From an uncultured Collinsella sp. (GTDB lineage: Bacteria > Actinomycetota > Coriobacteriia > Coriobacteriales > Coriobacteriaceae), in contig UQMV01000005.1 of assembly GCA_900542315.1 (NCBI GenBank), positions 1-64,000 of the forward strand: a stretch of DNA of 64,000 bases, in the 5' to 3' direction. The notes below the pieces were generated by a model. The model was not told the DNA's origin and did not search any database. It was given only the letters and a program-made list of their open reading frames with translations. Made by a program: the position numbers and the translations under genes. This document shows positions 62,071 to 64,000 of the stretch, piece after piece (the first letter of the stretch is position 1; each line of letters opens with the position of its first letter).

Positions 62071-62152
62071 GTTCAATTTATAGAACACGAATTGAACCAA
62101 GGTTCAATTTAGCAAGCAGTATAGCGCCGTACCTCATTCGAAAGTTCAATTT
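62071..62152 (-). promoter_or_regulatory. Four TTCAATT boxes upstream of HTH-aminotransferase gene
   Basis: GTTCAATTT occurs at 62071-62079, 62102-62110 and 62144-62152, and the opposite orientation AATTGAAC at 62090-62097. The pair at 62090-62109 is a perfect palindrome, AATTGAACCAAGGTTCAATT. A TATACT -10-like element lies among them on the minus strand. It is the likely operator of the HTH protein itself. Confidence 0.7.
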
Positions 62153-62211
62153 CATAAGAAAACGTACCGAACTCCGAGATTTGCCCAAAGCGGACAATGA
62201 CGTGCACGCGT

Positions 62212-63069
62212 TTAGAGGTATTCAAGGAATCGAGCGGCGGCAAGCGAAACGTCAGCCGTGCGATATATCGCATTGATCTGCCGATGGGGATGCCCCTCGA
62301 GCGGACGCACGGCAACATCGAACTGACAGCGGCGCAAGATGAGCGCAGGAAGAACGCTCACGCCCAGGCCATCCTCCACCATAGCCATAATCGCATAGTC
62401 ATCCCAGGTCGACAGCTTGGAGCGCACCGTCAGCCCCGCCCGACGAAACAGCGGCGTAATCTCATCATCGGTGCCGCGTTCCAGCAGAATAAACTGCTCG
62501 TTGGCCAAATCGGCAAAGGAAACGACCTCCGCGGTGGCAAGCGAGGAGTCCGCTGGCACCACGGCCATCAGCTCGTCTTGCACCAACGGCCGCGACGCCA
62601 TGCCAGCGCCGCGTGGTTCGCGCGGAATAAAGCCCAGGTCGCAGCGACCTTCCGCCACCCATTGTTCAATCTCTGAATAATCGCCCATCAGCAGCTCGTA
62701 ATCGACGTCCGGGTGATCGGCGCGAAAGTGCGCAATCACCGGCGGCAGCACGTGGGTCGCCACACTCGAAAACGTACCGATGCAGATTTTGCCGCGCATG
62801 AGCCCACGCATCTCATCCACCCGTCGCTGCAAGCGAGTGAATTCCTCGCAGAGCGCCTCGACCGCCGGCATAACTTGCCGCCCGTCGGCAGAAAGCACTA
62901 CGCCCTCGCGGCTGCGATCAAGCACCTTAAAACCCCAGTCCGCCTCAAGGTCGCCCACCATGCGGCTCACGCCCGACTGCGAATAGCTCAGCCGCTCTGC
63001 AGCACGCGTAAAGCTGCCGGCACGCACCGTCTCGAGCAGCACCTGCATCTTTTGAATATTCGTTTCCAC
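62212..63069 (-). CDS. LysR-family transcriptional regulator
   Basis: This 285-residue LysR regulator has a winged-helix N-terminus (MQVLLETVRAGSFTRAAERLSYSQSGVSRMVGDLEADWGFKVLDRSREGV). An effector domain starts near KICIGTFSSVATHVLPPVIAHF. A GTG start at 63069 follows GGAG with eight-base spacing. It is divergent from the EamA transporter that begins 119 bases away, which it probably controls. Effector is unknown. Confidence 0.92.
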   Translation of the reverse strand: METNIQKMQVLLETVRAGSFTRAAERLSYSQSGVSRMVGDLEADWGFKVLDRSREGVVLSADGRQVMPAVEALCEEFTRLQRRVDEMRGLMRGKICIGTFSSVATHVLPPVIAHFRADHPDVDYELLMGDYSEIEQWVAEGRCDLGFIPREPRGAGMASRPLVQDELMAVVPADSSLATAEVVSFADLANEQFILLERGTDDEITPLFRRAGLTVRSKLSTWDDYAIMAMVEDGLGVSVLPALILRRCQFDVAVRPLEGHPHRQINAIYRTADVSLAAARFLEYL

Positions 63070-63187
63070 GGCACGTCTCCACCTTCGCATGAGTTTTTGT
63101 CATGTTTGCCATGCATTTTATTCGCTTTTCTTCTAAAGCCAGTTCACCCATAGTGAACATGCTCGGATATAGAGGGGATGTCAGCGC
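63070..63187. promoter_or_regulatory. LysR/EamA divergent intergenic region
   Basis: This 118-bp gap is where the LysR protein would bind. A partly symmetrical TTCACCCATAGTGAA (63143-63157) fits the T-N11-A LysR box. GAGGGGATG (63172-63180) is the ribosome site for the transporter. Confidence 0.45.
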
Positions 63188-64000
63188 ATGAACAACGGAC
63201 TGTTTACGTACTTAGCAGCATTGCTATTGTTTGGCTCCAACGGCATCATTGCCGCTGTCATCGCGCTGCCGAGCTCCGATATCGTGCTCCTGCGCACGTT
63301 TTTGGGCGCGCTCTCACTCATTGTCATCCTCGTCACTACGCAACGCCATAAGTTGCAGGCGCCATCTCGCCCTCGCGAAGCCGCAGCCCTCCTCCTTTCG
63401 GGAGCCGCGCTGGGCGCCAGCTGGATTTTTCTGTTCCGCGCTTATCAGACAATCGGCGTCGGCGTATCCTCGCTGCTGTACTACTGCGGCCCCATCATCG
63501 TCATGGCCCTTTCGCCGTTTATCTTTGGCGAGAAGCTGACCGGCGGCAAAATCGCCGGGTTTATCGCCGTCGCCTGCGGCGCTTTTCTCATTGCGGCGCA
63601 AGGTCTAGGCGGCAACATGCCCATTGCGGGCATCGTCTGCGGCATCGCCTCGGCATTTTGCTATGCGTTGATGGTCATCGCAAGCAAGGGCGCGCCGCAC
63701 ATCGAAGGCCTCGAGAACTCCGCGCTCCAGGTGAGCGCGGCCTTTGTGACCGCGCTGGTCCTCACGCTCATCACGCAGGGCGCTCCCTCGTTCCTGTCCG
63801 CCGGCGTCGCCGCCAGTATTGATTGGCGCGCCGTCGCTATGCTCGGCGTCGTCAACACCGGCATTGGTTGCCTGCTCTACTTTAGCGCCGTCGCCAAGCT
63901 GCCCGTCCAGACCGTCGCCGTCGTCGGCTACCTCGAGCCGCTTTCGGCGGTCGTGTTCTCGGCCGCCCTTTTGGGTGAAGCCATAACACCAGTCCGCCTG
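63188..64000 (+). CDS. EamA/DMT-family transporter, cut by window end
   Basis: This gene begins at ATG 63188 behind GAGGGGATG and runs off the window; 271 codons are present. The protein shows EamA text: NGLFTYLAALLLFGSNGIIA at the N-terminus, WIFLFRAYQTIGVGVSSLLYYCGPIIVMAL ending repeat one, and AVVGYLEPLSAVVFSAALLGEAITP near the end of repeat two. Only the last helix should be missing. The adjacent divergent LysR gene is its probable regulator. Substrate is unknown. Confidence 0.88.
   Translation, partial: MNNGLFTYLAALLLFGSNGIIAAVIALPSSDIVLLRTFLGALSLIVILVTTQRHKLQAPSRPREAAALLLSGAALGASWIFLFRAYQTIGVGVSSLLYYCGPIIVMALSPFIFGEKLTGGKIAGFIAVACGAFLIAAQGLGGNMPIAGIVCGIASAFCYALMVIASKGAPHIEGLENSALQVSAAFVTALVLTLITQGAPSFLSAGVAASIDWRAVAMLGVVNTGIGCLLYFSAVAKLPVQTVAVVGYLEPLSAVVFSAALLGEAITPVRL

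Noticed and set aside
1..64000. tRNA, rRNA, tmRNA genes, CRISPR arrays or prophage
   Set aside because: I looked for cloverleaf-like segments, ribosomal RNA text, regularly spaced repeats and phage structural genes and found none that I could support by eye. A tRNAscan or Infernal run would settle this.

Overview
This 64 kb window is a dense, high-GC bacterial chromosome segment. Gene content points to an anaerobic, gut-type Coriobacteriia (Actinomycetota), most likely Collinsella or a close relative. This assignment rests on recognised protein families and style (reverse rubrerythrin, HTH-aminotransferase fusion, DUF3516 helicase, Lct-type Etf operon), not on a database search. No rRNA, tRNA, CRISPR array or prophage was found. 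The only intact mobile element is one IS3-family insertion sequence.

Layout. 0.1-6.4 kb: a branched-chain amino-acid ABC transporter (livF, livG, livM, livH and two tandem livK lipoproteins, all minus). 6.6-15.6 kb: homoserine dehydrogenase, an SDR oxidoreductase, a CPA2 antiporter, a fused purL and a DMT exporter. 15.7-20.1 kb: a frameshifted GGDEF protein, a KdgT-type permease, AzlCD and an HD phosphohydrolase. 20.1-23.8 kb: a minus-strand operon of FAD-dependent 2-hydroxyacid dehydrogenase, EtfB and a ferredoxin-fused EtfA, resembling the electron-confurcating lactate dehydrogenase system. 24.1-27.3 kb: five small envelope-associated genes, including a predicted LAxTG-anchored protein. 27.4-33.9 kb: a DUF554 membrane protein, then a three-gene TerB_N/TerB_C - BrxC/D-like ATPase - Lhr/YprA-like helicase module, a plausible DNA-processing or defence system. 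33.9-46.2 kb: spermidine-synthase-like protein, Elp3, a DUF4097/XRE pair, two methyltransferases (one TrmB-like), a Ski2-like DUF3516 helicase, DUF2130 and a YdjC deacetylase. 46.2-49.3 kb: the IS3 element, a metallophosphoesterase, a HIRAN protein with a 59-aa partner, and a candidate type I toxin. 49.3-56.8 kb: an aldehyde/alcohol dehydrogenase pair, a DUF5131 protein, reverse rubrerythrin, and a PdxR regulator divergent from pdxST. 56.8-64 kb: palindrome-rich intergenic DNA, an RGG-repeat protein, an MFS exporter, peptide deformylase, an HTH-aminotransferase fusion, a LysR regulator and a DMT transporter cut by the window edge.

The least explained signals lie between genes. A roughly 160-bp element occurs twice (57.1 and 60.4 kb), each time just 3' of a minus-strand regulator-like gene, and the two copies differ by compensatory changes that keep the same stems. 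A second family of palindromes has different arms but shares a CCTGTCCC loop. The IS3 element has landed inside one of these palindromes, and the pre-insertion sequence can be reconstructed exactly with a 3-bp target duplication. A 27-codon hydrophobic ORF with an occluded ribosome binding site faces a good antisense promoter.
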